Below are positions 7,584 through 14,589 of a stretch of 18,371 nt of DNA, piece after piece (the stretch's first letter is position 1; every line of letters begins with the position of its first letter). A program made the position numbers and the translations under genes. Origin of the DNA: a candidate division Hyd24-12 bacterium UBA5074 (GTDB lineage Bacteria; Fermentibacterota; Fermentibacteria; Fermentibacterales; Fermentibacteraceae); NCBI GenBank assembly GCA_002414865.1, contig DIAQ01000031.1:5814-24184 (forward strand), written 5' to 3'. The notes under the pieces were generated by a model. The model was not told where the DNA came from. It did no database searches and saw only the letters and a program-made list of their open reading frames with translations.

Positions 7584-7612
7584 CCTTCCCCTGGGAATGC
7601 GCATGATGCGGA

Positions 7613-7641
7613 ACCGGGAGCGGGAAGAACCCGCTCCCGGT
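7613..7641 (+). terminator. Strong terminator between convergent genes
   Basis: A perfect 12-bp stem, arms ACCGGGAGCGGG and CCCGCTCCCGGT, around loop AAGAA, is followed on the plus strand by CTTATTT. It lies 30 nt after the cNMP-binding gene and 23 nt from the end of the convergent copy-2 selenoprotein gene, so it may also stop transcription from the other side. Confidence 0.85.
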
Positions 7642-7664
7642 CTTATTTCAACGTGCTCAGGGGG

Positions 7665-8285
7665 CTATTCGCCCGCGTGCACCTTTATCCAGCCGAAGGA
7701 TCTGGCGTCGAGACCCAGAAGCGTGCCGCCGAACTGGAGCTCGCTCATGCTCACGGACACTTCACCCGACGCATACGAGGGCGAGTCGGCGATGACGCTC
7801 CGGTTCGCACCGGTGTTCCACCAGTAGGTGTAGAACATGTTGACGCCGCCGGTCCACTGGAGCTCGAGGATCAGATTGTCGGTCCCGTTGTACTCGAAGG
7901 GAGTGTCGAGGGGGATCGTCATCCAGGCGTCCGCATCTGCGGCCATGGTCTGCGAGTCTGTCTCGTAGACCAGGACACGGCTGCCCGGGATGTAGTTGTC
8001 ATCGAATGTGGCGCCCAGCTCGCCGGACGCGCACAGGCCCATGTACAGCTTGAAGCTGTTATAGGTGCCCGACGCTGAACCGCCGGTGCCCCTCTGCCAG
8101 GCCACGCTCTCTATGCTCATGGGACCCTGCAGCTCGGAGGAAAGCGCTACCACCTGGTAGCGTATGGCCGAGCCTCAAGAGGCGCAGAAGGGATCCATCG
8201 CCTGCGTCTGGGGAGAGCCGACCGTTATCAGGCTGGCGCTCGCACAGGCGGCGATGAACCCGGTCACCAACAGAGAACGGATCAT
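7665..8285 (-). CDS. Candidate secreted selenoprotein (CxxU), copy 2
   Basis: Read through an in-frame UGA at 8175-8177, this gene encodes 206 residues from ATG 8283-8285 (AGGAGG 4 nt upstream). Residues 1-18 form a signal peptide (MIRSLLVTGFIAACASAS). Then follows TVGSPQTQAMDPFC-A-S-U with Cys34 and the putative selenocysteine at 37, followed in frame by GSAIRYQVVALSSELQ and a beta-rich domain with FKLYMGLC (Cys85), DDNYIPGSRVLVY, LDTPFEYNGTDNLILEL, FYTYWWNTGANR and FGWIKVHAG. It aligns along its whole length with the gene at 1312-1935, including the residues before the UGA and the UGA itself, while many other positions have diverged. The conserved domain looks like a secreted beta-sandwich found in FCB-type bacteria. 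Its role is unknown; the CxxU pair suggests redox or metal chemistry. The gene ends with TAG, so its internal UGA is distinct from its stop. A good promoter lies upstream. Confidence 0.78.
8145..8177 (-). promoter_or_regulatory. In-frame UGA followed by SECIS-like hairpin, copy 2
   Basis: In the minus-strand mRNA the UGA (8175-8177) is followed by 12 nt and a perfect 7-bp stem, arms CGCUACC and GGUAGCG, closing a 4-nt loop AGGU (8145-8162). The loop starts 19 nt after the UGA, exactly as in copy 1. CAGGU at the stem top also resembles the SelB-contacted apical loop of the E. coli fdhF SECIS as I recall it. Function as a SECIS is inferred. Confidence 0.72.
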
Positions 8286-8336
8286 CTGTCCTCCTTCATG
8301 GACAGGACACACTACGGGTCCTTCCGGATTGCGGCT

Positions 8337-8365
8337 TTCATACCTCAGAAGTAGGGATTCGTCAA
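8337..8365 (-). promoter_or_regulatory. Candidate promoter of the copy-2 selenoprotein gene
   Basis: On the minus strand, TTGACG (plus 8360-8365; five of six to TTGACA) and TATGAA (plus 8337-8342; four of six to TATAAT) are 17 nt apart. Transcription would start near 8330, about 45 nt before the ATG. The site drives transcription away from the divergent GNAT operon. Confidence 0.55.
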
Positions 8366-8460
8366 GAAGTTCCCGCCGGGTTCTGGCGCATCCCTCCGGC
8401 CCGGCGTAGATTTCCAAGTCCACTGCCGTATCGTACCTGACAACTGCCCGGAGGATATCG

Positions 8461-9597
8461 ATGCACCCATCAGCAACCGTCCGTCCTGTCGAGAACGGAA
8501 GGGATCTCTCCCGTTTCGTCGCCCTGCCTTTCCAGCTCTACGGGAACGACCCGGTCTGGGTGCCGCCTCTCGTCTCCGCGGAGAAGGCCCAGTTCATCCC
8601 GTCGAAGAATCCCGCCTTCGAGTTCTGCCGTTGCATGCTGTTCCTCGCCGAGGCTGATGGGCGCGTGCTGGGACGCATCGCCGCGATCGTCTCGGACAGG
8701 TACAACGAGCAGTGGGGAAGGAAGTGCGGACGGTTCGGATGGTTCGAGTGCGTGAAGGACCCCTCCGTCGCCTCGATGCTCCTGGATTCCGCTGAGAACT
8801 GGCTCCTCTCACAGGGCATGACCGAGGCCAGCGGCCCTCTCGGCTTCACGGACAACGACCCCACGGGGATGGTCGTGGAGGGCTTCGAGGAGCTTCCCAC
8901 CATCGCAGCCAGCTACAATCCCCCCTACTACAACGACTTCCTCCTGGAGAGGGGCTACTCCAAGGAAGTCGACTATGTCGAATTCCTCATCACCGTCCCT
9001 TCCGAGCTGCCCGACAGGCTGAAGCGCACCGTCGCGGTGCTGAGGAAGAGGAGCGGGGTGCGGGTGTTCTCGGAGAAGAGCCGGTCGGTGCTCGCGAAGC
9101 GCTGGGGCAGGCAGGTGTTCGAGGTGCTGAACGAGGCCTACGCCGACCTCTACGGCACGACCATCCTGTCCGAGCACCAGATCGACTACTACATCGCGAG
9201 CTACCTCTCCAGGGTCGACCCCGAGTTCATCAAGCTCGCTGCGGACGGTGACAGGCTCGTGGGCTTCATCATCGCCATGCCCAACATCTCCAGGGCCTTC
9301 CAGAAGGCCAGGGGCAGGCTCCTCCCCTTCGGCTTCATCCACATCCTGAGGGAGATGAAGAGGAGCAAGGTGCTCGACTTCTACCTCGCGGGCATCCGGC
9401 GCGATTACCAGAACACCGGTGTGGACGTTCTCATGAGCTACGAGATGGGGGTGTCGGCGCTGGCGCGCGGCATGAAGTACGCCGAGAGCAACCATGAGCT
9501 GGAGGACAACGCGAAGATCCAGTCGATGTGGAAGCTGTACGACCGCAGGCTCCATCGGCGTGCAAGGGTGTACAACAGGAAGCTGGTTTCCGGATGA
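8461..9597 (+). CDS. GNAT-like acyltransferase family protein
   Basis: 378 residues from ATG 8461, with GGAGG 6 nt upstream. It resembles a widespread bacterial family of GNAT-fold proteins. N-terminal features are LPFQLYGNDPVWVPPL and DGRVLGRIAAIVSDRYNE (about 66-83). Then comes the family signature GPLGFTDNDPTGMVVEGFEE, PYYNDFLLERGYSKEVDYVEF, and a C-terminal GNAT-like half (DRLVGFIIAMPNIS, then RDYQNTGVDVLMSYEM, where an acyl-CoA-binding turn would be expected). Substrate unknown; acyl or aminoacyl transfer is the usual assumption. Its stop overlaps the next gene's ATG (ATGA), so translation is coupled. It heads a three-gene operon with an exported protein and a radical SAM protein. Confidence 0.75.
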   Translation: MHPSATVRPVENGRDLSRFVALPFQLYGNDPVWVPPLVSAEKAQFIPSKNPAFEFCRCMLFLAEADGRVLGRIAAIVSDRYNEQWGRKCGRFGWFECVKDPSVASMLLDSAENWLLSQGMTEASGPLGFTDNDPTGMVVEGFEELPTIAASYNPPYYNDFLLERGYSKEVDYVEFLITVPSELPDRLKRTVAVLRKRSGVRVFSEKSRSVLAKRWGRQVFEVLNEAYADLYGTTILSEHQIDYYIASYLSRVDPEFIKLAADGDRLVGFIIAMPNISRAFQKARGRLLPFGFIHILREMKRSKVLDFYLAGIRRDYQNTGVDVLMSYEMGVSALARGMKYAESNHELEDNAKIQSMWKLYDRRLHRRARVYNRKLVSG

Positions 9598-10391
9598 GCT
9601 CCCCAGGGCTCCTGAAAGTGGCCGGCCGCGCCGCAGGCCGCATGGCCTTCGCGGGTCTCGCACCGATACCCATCGCGGCGGCAGCGTCGGCTCCCGTGGA
9701 AGTCCGGGATCTTCCCGGCGTGGAGGCGGCGCGAGCCCTGGTCGCGACCCCCGAATGGGCCGCTTTCCGCAGTTTCTGGAGATCTGCAGGGGCATCCCCG
9801 GCGGAGGAGGAACAGAACTGGGAGCTTCTGCAGGCGCAGAGGGACTCGCTCCGTTCCCTGGCGGCGGAACTCGACCGCGCCTCCCCGGACAGCACGGCTT
9901 CCTACTGCGCAGCTCTGCTGGGCAGGCTTTGCGAGGCCAGGCTCTCCATGACCAGGTACGGGCTCCCGGAGATGCTCACACGGATGATCCCCTCCCGCGC
10001 GGTCTTCCACGAGGAGGCTTCGCTCCGGAGGCTCGAGGGGCGCCTGGCAGCGCTCGGCGAGCTCACGCCGGGCGCGTTCCGCGATCCGGCCGAGGTGGCC
10101 GGGCTCCTGGGCGACGCCGTCGAGGAGGCAACCGCAGCCATTCTGTTCGACGCCATGTCCGATGTGAGGTTGCTGCCCGAGACCTTCCCGGGCGCGGAGG
10201 CGGATAGCCTGGGCACGGCGGAGCTGCTCGCCTTCGACCTCGCCTCGCTGGACTCGCTCACGAGGGCCGCCGCCGGTTCCGATCCCCGGCTCGAGGCGGC
10301 CTGCGAGGACGCCCTGGCGGAGGTTCGCAGGATACGGTCCTCCCTCCCCGCCCTCGAGATCATGCTCGGAGACCTTCTGGCGCCGAGGTGA
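9594..10391 (+). CDS. Exported helical protein of unknown function
   Basis: 265 residues from ATG 9594, which overlaps the previous stop by 4 nt. The N-terminus has basic residues followed by a hydrophobic Ala-rich run (RMAFAGLAPIPIAAAASA), consistent with a signal peptide cleaved near residue 33. The remainder reads as alpha-helical, rich in Ala, Leu, Glu and Arg (for instance LRRLEGRLAALGEL), with Cys residues at CAALLGRLCEA. No family is recognised. Its stop overlaps the GTG of the radical SAM gene by 4 nt, so it is translationally sandwiched between two enzyme genes. It could be a substrate or partner of the radical SAM protein, but nothing in the sequence proves this. Confidence 0.7.
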   Translation: MSSPGLLKVAGRAAGRMAFAGLAPIPIAAAASAPVEVRDLPGVEAARALVATPEWAAFRSFWRSAGASPAEEEQNWELLQAQRDSLRSLAAELDRASPDSTASYCAALLGRLCEARLSMTRYGLPEMLTRMIPSRAVFHEEASLRRLEGRLAALGELTPGAFRDPAEVAGLLGDAVEEATAAILFDAMSDVRLLPETFPGAEADSLGTAELLAFDLASLDSLTRAAAGSDPRLEAACEDALAEVRRIRSSLPALEIMLGDLLAPR

Positions 10392-11329
10392 GCCGTCCCT
10401 GGTTCGCGCTCGAGATAGAGACTCGCTGCACCCGTTCCTGCGTCTACTGCTACAATTGCTGGAAGTCTCCCGGAGCCAGGCCTTCCGAGCCTCTCCCGCT
10501 GAGGGATCTCGCGGCACTGCTCAGAAGGCTCTCCGAGCAGGCCTGCCCCTCGGGCGTTACGCTGACCGGCGGCGAGCCGCTGCTGAGGGATGATCTGGAG
10601 GAGATCGCGGCGGAGTGCTCCAGGCTCTTCCCGGTCGTCACACTCTCCACGACCGGCGACGGGCTCGACCGCGCGAGGGCTTCCAGGCTGACGGCGGCTG
10701 GAGTGCTCCACTACGAGGCGGCTCTCCCCTCCGCCGACCCCGGAATCTGCGAGGAGTTGTGCGGGACAGACGGCGCGGCCTCCCGCCGGGCCATGGCGAC
10801 CCTTTCGCGCCTGGGCGCCTTCGTCACCGCCTCGGTCCTCCTCTCCTCCCGCACGGCGCCCGGACTCAGGGAGACCGTCCTGCTCGCCTCGGCCTGCGGA
10901 GCCAGGGCGGTCGTCCTGAACCCTTTCCTGCCCACGGGTGCCGGGGCCGGAAGGCCGGATCTGGCGATGGAGCCGGCCGGGCTCTGTTCGGCTGCGCTGA
11001 CTGCGTCCGAAGCGTCTTCGATGTCGGGGATACCCGTCTATTTCGGAACCGCCATAAGGAGGTGCGAGGTGCCTGCGGGCGCCCTGGAAGGCTGCCCCTC
11101 GGGGCCCTGCATCTGCGGGTCGGGCAAGTGGGCGGTGGGGCCCTCCGGCGAACTCAGGCCTTGCGAACAGAGCCCCCGGGAGCTGGGGAACCTGCTCTCC
11201 GCCAGCTTCAGGGACCTGGAGCGCTGCGCATCTGCGGTCTCCTTCAGGGCGGTGCCTGCAGCCTGCTCCTCCTGCGTCAGCCTTCCCGGCTGCGGTGGCG
11301 GATGCCGCCCAGTGCGCTCCCTCCGATGA
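10388..11329 (+). CDS. Radical SAM protein with SPASM-like domain
   Basis: 313 residues from GTG 10388 (GTGA overlap with the preceding stop). The radical SAM cluster motif CxxxCxxC is Cys14, Cys18 and Cys21 (CTRSCVYC), with GGEP at 61-64 for SAM binding. The C-terminus carries a SPASM-type auxiliary cluster region: Cys226, 236, 241, 243 and 259, then the CxxC-x5-CxxxC pattern at 293, 296, 302 and 306, with GPSGELRPCEQSPRELGNLL between. SPASM proteins often modify peptides (ribosomally made products, PqqE-like) or mature enzymes, so a peptide or protein substrate is plausible. The last 53 nt overlap the end of the convergent EamA gene. Substrate unknown. Confidence 0.88.
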   Translation: MSRPWFALEIETRCTRSCVYCYNCWKSPGARPSEPLPLRDLAALLRRLSEQACPSGVTLTGGEPLLRDDLEEIAAECSRLFPVVTLSTTGDGLDRARASRLTAAGVLHYEAALPSADPGICEELCGTDGAASRRAMATLSRLGAFVTASVLLSSRTAPGLRETVLLASACGARAVVLNPFLPTGAGAGRPDLAMEPAGLCSAALTASEASSMSGIPVYFGTAIRRCEVPAGALEGCPSGPCICGSGKWAVGPSGELRPCEQSPRELGNLLSASFRDLERCASAVSFRAVPAACSSCVSLPGCGGGCRPVRSLR

Positions 11330-12272
11330 TGAGGAGGGCGCCGGCGGCAAACGCCGGACCGTGACGCTCGCCGAGCATCAGGGCTGAGAGGCCCGTGGCC
11401 ACGACCGGCTTGAGGTAGAAGATCAGGGATGCCGTGGTGGCCCTGAAGGCCTTCAGCGTCTGGAAGAAGGTCACGTAACCAAGGCCGCTGACCCCCGCCC
11501 CCAGGTAGAGGATCCTGAGCACGGAGCCCGTGTCTCCGGCGCTCCCGGGCATCAGCGGCCTCCCGGTGAGGATCAGGAACAGGGCGAGCGCCGCGACGCC
11601 GGCCGCGAAGGAGACGGTGTTGGCGGCGAGCGGGGTGACGGACGAGACCATGCGCTTGCCGAGGACCGTGTAGAGGGCGAAGGTCACCGAGGCGCCCACG
11701 GCGTAGAGCACCCCCGCCTCCAGCCGCAGGCCGCCGCCGTCAGAGGCCACCAGGAAGATCCCGGCCACCCCGGCGAGCAGTGCGAGAAGCCTCCCTGCCG
11801 AGAACCTCTCCAACCCGAGGAGCGACGCGAAAGCAAGGACGAAGACGGGATTCGAGCTGATCACGGCAGCCGCCGTGGAGGCCCCTGTCGACATCACCGC
11901 GAGCTGCAGCATCGACATGCTGAGAAATGTGTTCAGCAGTCCGAGGAGTGCGAGGGCCGCGATCGTCCGCCGTCCCAGAGCGGCGAGCCCGGCCCGCTCC
12001 GACGGAGAGGCCAGGAGGAACGCAGCGAGGACTGCCAGCCCCGTCGCAAACCTCAGGAACGTCAGGGTGAACGGGTCCACCGCCGCCATCAGCGGCTTCG
12101 AGACGACCTCCATGGAGCTGAACAGGAGCAGCGTGACCGCGAATGCGACCGGCGCCCCGGCCCTGCCGGAGCTCCGCGGGGGCTCCGGACGGGCATCCTC
12201 AGTCGTCCGCAACCACGCAGTCCACTGTGTAGACGAAGGAGTTGTCCTCCCTGCGCCGGATGCGGGCACCAT
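11277..12272 (-). CDS. EamA/DMT-family transporter
   Basis: 331 residues with about ten membrane helices in two EamA repeats (about 40-170 and 180-320). Typical stretches are AVISSNPVFVLAFASLLGLERF in the first repeat and TTASLIFYLKPVVATGLSALMLGE in the second. Such proteins export or import small metabolites, often amino acids or their derivatives; the substrate is not evident. The ATG at 12272 has GGGGGAG a few nt upstream but overlaps the decarboxylase gene by 74 nt, giving about 40 hydrophilic residues before the first helix. A shorter start (TTG near 12216) is possible but lacks a ribosome site. Placement directly after the decarboxylase suggests transport of its amine product or substrate. 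Confidence 0.85.
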   Translation of the reverse strand: MVPASGAGRTTPSSTQWTAWLRTTEDARPEPPRSSGRAGAPVAFAVTLLLFSSMEVVSKPLMAAVDPFTLTFLRFATGLAVLAAFLLASPSERAGLAALGRRTIAALALLGLLNTFLSMSMLQLAVMSTGASTAAAVISSNPVFVLAFASLLGLERFSAGRLLALLAGVAGIFLVASDGGGLRLEAGVLYAVGASVTFALYTVLGKRMVSSVTPLAANTVSFAAGVAALALFLILTGRPLMPGSAGDTGSVLRILYLGAGVSGLGYVTFFQTLKAFRATTASLIFYLKPVVATGLSALMLGERHGPAFAAGALLIIGGSALGGIRHRSREG

Positions 12273-14532
12273 GGATCTCCCCCTCGAATCCGGGGAAGCG
12301 GTTGTGGAACTCCTGAAGGTCCCTCAGGAACTCGACGACCGTATTGGGTCCGTCGTCGAAGACCTCGCCAGGCATGACCAGGGGGATGCCCGGCGGATAC
12401 GGGACCACCATGACGGCCGAGACGCGCCCGCCCAGCTTGCCGATGGGCACCTCCTCGACCTTGCCTGCCACGAGCCTGCTGTACGCCTCCTCCGGGAGCA
12501 TTGCCTGCGCCGGCAGATGCACCGAGATCTCCCTCAGGGTCCGGGAGATGTTCTTCTCTCTGAGGAAGTCGTGGATCTCCTGGACGAGCTCCTTCAGACT
12601 CCTGCCGTTGTAGAGCTCGGCGTAGCGGTCGATGAGGTCCGGGAACACGCTGGAGAGCGTCGATTCCTCGTCGAAGGCCTTCCTGAAATCGAACAGCTCG
12701 GACAGCAGTGTGCCTGACTTCCCCTTGGTGATGCCCAGCGTGAACAGGACCAGGAAGCTGTAGAAGCCGGTCTTCTCGACGACGATGCCGCGTCCCCTGA
12801 GGAATCGTGCCGCGACGCAGGCCGGTATCCCGAAGGACTCCATCGATCCGTCAGGCGCGATGCCGGGCGTCTGTATGGTCACCTTCAGGGGATCGAGCAT
12901 TACGAAGCCGTCGCCGATGTCCTCGAAGCCGTGCCATTTCTGGTCGCTGCTCAGCATCCAGTAGCTGGTGTTTCCGACCAGCTTCTTCTCGGCGAGCGAA
13001 TCGAAGTCCACCAGCTTGCCGGGGGCGCCGTTCCGGGCCGACCGGGCCTTCACGCTCTCGGGCTCCCAGACCGTGAACCACCAGCTCCCGCCCGGGTCCT
13101 TGCCCTCGCGGATCTGCCTCCCGATGTGCTCCATCTTCAGCCTGAAGATGACCGCCTCCTCGGTGGCCTCCTCGACCAGCATCCCTCCGATTCCACCCTG
13201 CATCATCTTGGCGGCCACATCGAGGGAGGCGATGATGGGGTAGAGAGGCGATGTGGAGGAGTGCATCATATAGGCCTCGTTGAACCTGTCGTGATCGAAG
13301 GGAGCGCTTCCCTCCTTGATGTGGAGCATCGAGCCCTGCGAGAGAGCGGCGAGCACCTTGTGCGAGGACTGGGAGGCGAAGACGGTGGGGCCGACGCGCC
13401 CGCCCTTCTCCTCGTACATGCCATAGCGGCCCTTGTAGATCTCGCTGAACCTGGCATAGGCGTACCAGGCCTCGTCGAAGAGGATGTTGTTGCAGACCTT
13501 GCCGAGGAGCTTCTTCACCATGACCGTGCTGTAGCACAGGCCGTCGTAGGTGGAGTTGGTGAGCACGGCGAGCTTTATCCTGGGCTTCTTCTCTGCGTCG
13601 ATGAAGGGCGAGGAGGCGATCTTCTCGCGGATGCTGTCCGTGCTGAACTCGGACAGGGGGACCGGGCCGATGATCCCGTGGGCGTTCCGCGTCGACCTGA
13701 GGTAGACGGGGATCGCGCCCGTCATGATGATGGCCTGCATGATCGACTTGTGGCAGTTCCTGTCCACGAGCACGATGTCCCCCCGGGTGACGCAGCCGTG
13801 GAACACCATCTTGTTGGCGGTCGAGGTGCCGTTGGTCACGTAGTAGGTGCGGTCAGCCCCGAAGGTCTGCGCCGCGAGCTTCTCCGACTCCCCGCAGACT
13901 CCCGAGTGCTCGAGCAGCGATCCCAGGTCGGGCACCGAGGCCGAGATGTCGCTGCGGAAGACGTTTTCCCCGAAGAAGCCATGGAACATCTTCCCTACTG
14001 GCGACTTGAGGAACGCCACCCCGCCCATGTGGCCAGGGGTGTGCCATGAGTACCTGTAGCTGAGGACATACGCATACAGGCCCTTGAGGAACGGTGGCAT
14101 GAGCCCGTCCACGTACCTCCTCAGCGCGGTGAGGATCCTGCCCGCGATGAAGTCGGGAGTGTCCTCCATGGCCCAGATGTATCCGTCGATGCTCTTCATG
14201 ACCTCGAGAGGCAGCTCCGCGACGGACATCCTGTCGGTGAGGAGGAACAGGGGAACCTCCGCGTTCCTGCGCGCGATCTTCTCGACCATCACGGCGGTGC
14301 TCGGGTACTCGGTGTTGCCTGCGCAGTCCAGGTCCCAGTCGAGGAGGACGCAGCCGATCGTGGCCAGCGAGCGCAGGTGGACCTCGGCGTCGGAGGCCGA
14401 GGGAGCCTCCAGGACCGAGATGTGAGCTTCCTGCAGCTGCTCCACGATGCTCCTGACGACTCTGGAACCTGCGCTGGAGCCGATCAGGTCGTTGTCGATG
14501 AACAGGACCGGGAACTCCCTGTAGAGATCCAT
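12199..14532 (-). CDS. Orn/Lys/Arg decarboxylase (fold-type I, PLP)
   Basis: 777 residues from ATG 14530-14532, with GGAGG 4 nt upstream; full length for the AdiA/LdcI/SpeC-type biodegradative decarboxylases. Residues 1 to about 130 are the receiver-like wing domain (VLFIDNDLIG and CVLLDWDLD). The PLP core contains SWHTPGHMGGVAF, TYYVTNGTSTANKMV, DRNCHKSIMQAI, ILFDEAWYAYARF, and SSHKVLAALSQGS with the PLP Schiff-base lysine at Lys392. The C-terminal domain has RVSAVMVVPYPPGIPLVMPGE. The enzyme removes CO2 from arginine, lysine or ornithine to make agmatine, cadaverine or putrescine; by eye I cannot decide between Arg and Lys, with Arg slightly favoured by length and the neighbouring carbamate kinase. 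It lies 57 nt after that kinase gene and overlaps the EamA gene. Confidence 0.92.
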   Translation of the reverse strand: MDLYREFPVLFIDNDLIGSSAGSRVVRSIVEQLQEAHISVLEAPSASDAEVHLRSLATIGCVLLDWDLDCAGNTEYPSTAVMVEKIARRNAEVPLFLLTDRMSVAELPLEVMKSIDGYIWAMEDTPDFIAGRILTALRRYVDGLMPPFLKGLYAYVLSYRYSWHTPGHMGGVAFLKSPVGKMFHGFFGENVFRSDISASVPDLGSLLEHSGVCGESEKLAAQTFGADRTYYVTNGTSTANKMVFHGCVTRGDIVLVDRNCHKSIMQAIIMTGAIPVYLRSTRNAHGIIGPVPLSEFSTDSIREKIASSPFIDAEKKPRIKLAVLTNSTYDGLCYSTVMVKKLLGKVCNNILFDEAWYAYARFSEIYKGRYGMYEEKGGRVGPTVFASQSSHKVLAALSQGSMLHIKEGSAPFDHDRFNEAYMMHSSTSPLYPIIASLDVAAKMMQGGIGGMLVEEATEEAVIFRLKMEHIGRQIREGKDPGGSWWFTVWEPESVKARSARNGAPGKLVDFDSLAEKKLVGNTSYWMLSSDQKWHGFEDIGDGFVMLDPLKVTIQTPGIAPDGSMESFGIPACVAARFLRGRGIVVEKTGFYSFLVLFTLGITKGKSGTLLSELFDFRKAFDEESTLSSVFPDLIDRYAELYNGRSLKELVQEIHDFLREKNISRTLREISVHLPAQAMLPEEAYSRLVAGKVEEVPIGKLGGRVSAVMVVPYPPGIPLVMPGEVFDDGPNTVVEFLRDLQEFHNRFPGFEGEIHGARIRRREDNSFVYTVDCVVADD

Positions 14533-14545
14533 GCATCCTCCGGTT

Positions 14546-14582
14546 GCCGCCCTGGGGCGGCCTCCTGCGGCGGAGCCGCGGG
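14546..14582. other. Two adjacent GC hairpins between kinase and decarboxylase genes
   Basis: The 57-nt gap holds GCCGCC-CTGG-GGCGGC (14546-14561) and a second stem with core GCGGC-GGA-GCCGC (14567-14579), extendable to 8 pairs with one G-U. No T tract follows in either direction, so they may modulate read-through or mRNA stability within the operon. They are not a clear terminator. Confidence 0.45.
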
Positions 14583-14589
14583 AGCGGCG

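Noticed and set aside
1831..8177. UGA reassigned genome-wide to Trp or Gly
   Set aside because: At least seven other genes here (ATPase, GNAT, helical protein, radical SAM, EamA, decarboxylase, lspA, ileS) end in UGA at the expected family length, so UGA is normally a stop.
14546..14582. Intrinsic terminator between carbamate kinase and decarboxylase genes
   Set aside because: The stems are good but no T tract follows on the minus strand, so I list them only as hairpins.
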